A stretch of DNA of 64,000 bases from Salvator merianae (Eukaryota > Chordata > Lepidosauria > Squamata > Teiidae). The stretch lies in assembly GCA_003586115.2 (NCBI GenBank), contig QVOM02000029.1, forward strand, positions 27,387,556-27,451,555, read 5' to 3'. This document shows positions 60,562-64,000 of this stretch, piece by piece. Below the pieces are notes generated by a model. The model saw only the letters and a program-made list of their open reading frames with translations. It did no database searches and was not told the origin of the DNA. The number at the start of each line of letters is the position of its first letter. Positions within the stretch are counted from its first letter, which is position 1. The position numbers and the translations under genes are program-made.

Positions 60562-60564
60562 TGA

Positions 60565-63419
60565 GACGGTTTATGCTCATTAGTCTGTTTACATGTGCAA
60601 GGACACTGTTGGGGGTGGCATCTGGCCTGTCATGGGTGGGCAGAAGGAGGATTTCCCTTTTCCTCTTGCCCAATGTCTGATCTTGTGAGTGTTTTAGAGC
60701 TCTTTCACTTTCATTTTAAAAAAAATCTGTAGCTATTACATGGACCTTGGCAATACATGACCAAGATAGTTCTGCTGGTTCCACAGATACGTTAAAGATG
60801 AAGAGTTCACCCATATTAAAGGACACACATCATGAGCTGCTATAGACAAAATTTGTCCTCTGTTTTGTTATTGCTGGGAATAACAACCAAGCAGAAGTCA
60901 GCAATCATAAACCGGTGAATACAATCATTGCTTGCACAAAATCCTGTATAAACCAGAGATTTATTCTTTTTCTACCTGTGAGAAAGCAGTGACTAGCTTT
61001 GATGAATAGAGCTTCAGAACCCATTTATATCTTCAGTCTTCAGTTCTGGGCAAAAGCAAACAGATGTGGAGTCGGTTTCTGTTTCTCTCCCCAAAAGCTG
61101 CAATCTGTGCTGAAAAGCTGCTTCTCTCCTGAAAACCTACCTTTAGAAGCTGTTCCACATAGCTGCATATGAGTTTTGGCCAAGTTGGTGTCTTTCACAT
61201 ACATTAGATTAGAATTTCTATTAGCTTACCACAGCTGATAGTCCCAAACATCTGGTTGGCAAAGGATTTTATGGACGAGGAGCCAATGTCTACCAAGCTG
61301 TCCAAAGGATACAAAACTAGCTAAAGTGCCTGGCTCTGCAGGCTCACAGTAACTTAAATTATTAAAACATTAACTCCTAGAAATCATATTAATCTGGCCA
61401 ACGTGCATGGCCTGAGACTCTCTCTTATTTCGATCCCCAGGTTTATGGTTTTGGAGCAATGTCAGTAATAGATGGAAGGAGAGACAAAGAGACGCACTCA
61501 AAGGATCTTTTATTAGTAGTACAAAAGTTGTGTTTTTAAAATGGTATTATGCAGTCAATGATTGTGTCTCTGGCTTCTAGGGATTTATCCCTTCGTTCAT
61601 AGGCTTCATGCCTTCACTGTTATTGTTTGTTTTGGTATGTTCATTGCATATAAGACTTCACTAACTTTCTTTGACGATTATAGAAATGTTTCCATGAGTG
61701 ACTCCTCAAAGTCTATTTTATTTTCTTTGCCTATACAGTTAATTATCATAGTATGATTTCTGAGAAGTGTCACCATAAATATATGCCAGATTACCTGGTT
61801 TAACAAAATCTAAATAGGATGGATTACACTTCTGATTCAAATGCCTTTAGGACATCTACTGTATGTTCTGTGAAAAATATCTTGCAAGTTTGTGAAATCT
61901 GCAAAATTCTTTTTAAAGTCTGTGGAAATTAACTCCTAAGGTTGGGTGACTTAGTTCCTCCAATTTACTGCTTTTACAGATATACCTTTTCCCCCCTGCC
62001 AGATCAACTCAGTTTGGGGCATACTGACTGGTAGCAAATTCTTAGCAAAAGCATGCTGAGTGCTCTCCAGTTCTGCATTTTTTATACTTAAGTGGCAAAG
62101 CAAATTTATGTTATTTTTCTGGACAAAATTTGCTTTTTCAGTGCCAGTATTAAAACAGACTTTCCAAACAACCATCTTTCAAAGTATGAACAGCTGAAAA
62201 GAGGTGGATTTAGCTTTTCCTTTAAAGTTTTCAATCCACATTCTCTGAAAAGCAGGTTAGAATAATGGGAAAGGGGGATGTCAGGAAACATGATGGACCT
62301 CATTCCAAATTTGCTCAAAATTTGAGGGGCTGCATGCAGAGTATTGTAAAAACAGCAATATAATGAAAAGACATGCATAAAACTATCTTTCAAAAAGTAG
62401 GACATTGCTAAACCAACATAATCAGCATCAAATACAAAACTTATACTTAATTCACCTGAGGAAAGCTTTCTAAAAATTTTAAGGACCATGAAATCATAGG
62501 ATACCTGTTATCAAGGCTGCGTCCAGATGTCGCTTACTTACTCCACTATATTTGGATATTCCAGAATACAGCCTGGATATTCCAGAATAAAAAAAACACT
62601 GCCTTGAAGACACTCTCTCTCTTTTGCTCATATCTCTAGCTTATAAGCCTTTCTGCTTAGCCTTGGCCACAGTCCGACAGGGTAAATTTAATCCATATCA
62701 GAAGAGTACAAGGACTGAATTCGTCTTCTGATCGTTTCCACAGTTACAGTTTAACATGGACTCAATTTGTACTTGCTCGTTCCCACACTGATGTTTCCCG
62801 TGCTTGGTATGGAGAAACAGTACCTCTTCTGCCTCCACCCCTTGCCAAATTCCCATCCCCGTGCAGTCAGTGATTGGCTGCAGTCCCAACATTCAAATCC
62901 TGACGTCACAGGGGCGGGAAAGCCAAGCTCCGCTCTCCGTATATCCCCGCTGCTGCCTCAGAACATGGATTCACTTGGCAGCGTTACTAGTCATTTGCCA
63001 TTTGCACCTTCTCCCCACTACAGCCTCTATCTACACAAGCAGAACTTTAAAACTATGTGTACTGCACAATTAAGCTTCTTAAAGGGCAGATGGTGATTTC
63101 TGCTCCCTTGCAAGTGCACTTTTGCGCAATTGCGCAATTTAAAAGTAGCGCAAAAGCAGGGAGAGGTCCGTGACGAAGGGGAAACGTGGGGAGGGAACGT
63201 GGAAGGGGCTCTATTATCTTGATAGTGCAAGTTCATCGCCAGCAAATGGACTCTGCCTCATCTCCCCCCGAGACATCTGCAGCGGCATGTGTCCACGCCG
63301 TGTAGCTATGTGCTGCCAACGGCAAATCTCATCTTGAGTGGGTTCTTTGTTGGGGCAAGAGGCAACCCCAAACAGGAGCAATTTATTTTTTGGTTTAAAG
63401 AGCAGACGGAAGTGGAGGA
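60565..63419. other. Intergenic, no gene recognised
   Basis: AT-rich to 62500; then GC-richer from 62800, with TGACGTCACAGGGGCGGG at about 62900 and a TTTTGCGCAATTGCGCAA stretch at 63120. The latter resembles TTTTGCGCAAAAGTG at 25.1 kb, so the repeat at 63.4 kb may start here. No exon recognised. Confidence 0.4.
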
Positions 63420-63870
63420 AGCCTTTAATTTCTTCCTGGCACTGTCAAATGGGGGATAAAGAAAGAGAAAGGACTGCAGCTTAGCGAAGTAAAAAGGAGG
63501 GCGGTTTCTTTTCCCCTGGCAGCGACGGAAGGGGGGATAATGGAGGCAGAGGAAACTATTGAGCTTCTTGCCCACCCACAAAGTCTGTCATTGGACGGCA
63601 CAAAATGGGGATCCCTCCCTCTGCACGTCCCCAAAAAAGTACAGTCCCTCCCAAATAGTCTCCTTCCCCGTTCCCACATCGCAAAGTAAAGCGCGCTAGC
63701 AATCTGGAACAAATTGAGAACTCATTAAATCCAAATACAAAGTAGTCTGGATTTCGCCAATTTAGTCCAGAAAAACTACAGAATGGCAAGATCATGTCAG
63801 GCCAGCGGGAACTGAAGACGGCCTGTAAACTGATTAAATGCTGTGTCGGAACGTGGCTCTTGTTTTGCTT
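63420..63870. repeat. Interspersed repeat, copy 2 (partner at 25.1 kb)
   Basis: TTCTTTTCCCCTGGCAGCGA, TCCCTCTGCACGTCC, ACAGTCCCTCCCAAATAGTC, CCTTCCCCGTTCCCACA, CCAGAAAAACTACAGAATGG and GGGAACTGAAGACGGCCTGT are in the same order and orientation as 25140-25610. Confidence 0.7.
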
Positions 63871-64000
63871 TTCTTCCCTATTGTCTCCAGAAGATTTATG
63901 ACCAGCTGACATTGGCTTGCTGTTCTGCAGCATTCCAACCTCCCTGTGTCTCCCAAGATGCCAGCTTCACTGCTGAATTCCAGCTGATACCAAGCACCTC

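Noticed and set aside
61562..61756. Hydrophobic 64-codon frame resembling a membrane segment
   Set aside because: Depends on a non-ATG start; a T-rich sequence gives hydrophobic codons by chance.
62106..62489. 127-codon minus-strand frame
   Set aside because: AT-rich, no domain recognised, no splice or start context, no relation to neighbours.
17264..64000. Exons of EIF3E, the expected upstream neighbour of EMC2
   Set aside because: I looked for its conserved N-terminal segments and found none, so the gene probably lies beyond the right edge.
1..64000. CRISPR arrays, bacterial operons, rRNA or functional tRNA genes
   Set aside because: None seen. The only tRNA-like sequence is the SINE head at 34.42 kb.

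Overview
The window is vertebrate nuclear DNA, almost certainly from a sauropsid and most likely a squamate reptile. The host call rests on repeat content: CR1/L3-type LINE tails that end near a TTCTTATG motif, L2-like LINE 3' ends, a tRNA-derived SINE, and many short inverted-repeat DNA transposons. There are no bacterial-style genes. Most open frames of 60-120 codons are chance frames or decayed transposons.

The one host gene I can name with confidence is EMC2 (ER membrane protein complex subunit 2), on the minus strand. Its first three coding exons lie at 17263-17224, 2646-2533 and 738-674. They join in phase, with consensus splice sites, into the first 73 codons of the protein. Exon 4 onward lies left of position 1. 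Exon 1 sits in a CpG-rich promoter (about 17040-17410) with YY1-, ETS-, CRE-, GC-box- and CCAAT-like motifs. Intron 1 is about 14.6 kb and carries a long L2-like LINE and a 1.1-kb hairpin-rich transposon.

Head-to-head with EMC2, 17.65-23.8 kb on the plus strand, is a GC-rich block with pieces of Myb/SANT-like (trihelix-type) DNA-binding protein genes. The clearest has a SANT exon at 19670-20189, an acidic exon, a coiled-coil exon, a basic C-terminal exon and a polyadenylation signal. It also has an in-frame TAG and a frameshift. Frame-broken fragments lie on each side. Proteins of this type are found as accessory proteins of PIF/Harbinger transposons and as domesticated genes.

From 24 kb to 64 kb the window looks intergenic and is a transposon landscape. 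Non-autonomous DNA elements have termini like GGGCCTGTTCGCACTT. Several show 3-bp target-site duplications (AAA, CAA, TTT, TGA), which is PIF/Harbinger-like. There is a three-layer nest at 37.0-38.8 kb, where CR1 is interrupted by one such element that is itself interrupted by another. A 459-bp inverted duplication that looks identical lies at 30.7-32.3 kb and abuts a 38-N assembly gap. A 71-bp near-perfect palindrome lies at 26.4 kb. A minus-strand stretch at 43.9-44.7 kb has coding-like frames that I cannot identify. I found no EIF3E exon, the gene expected upstream of EMC2 from vertebrate synteny, so it probably lies beyond the right edge.
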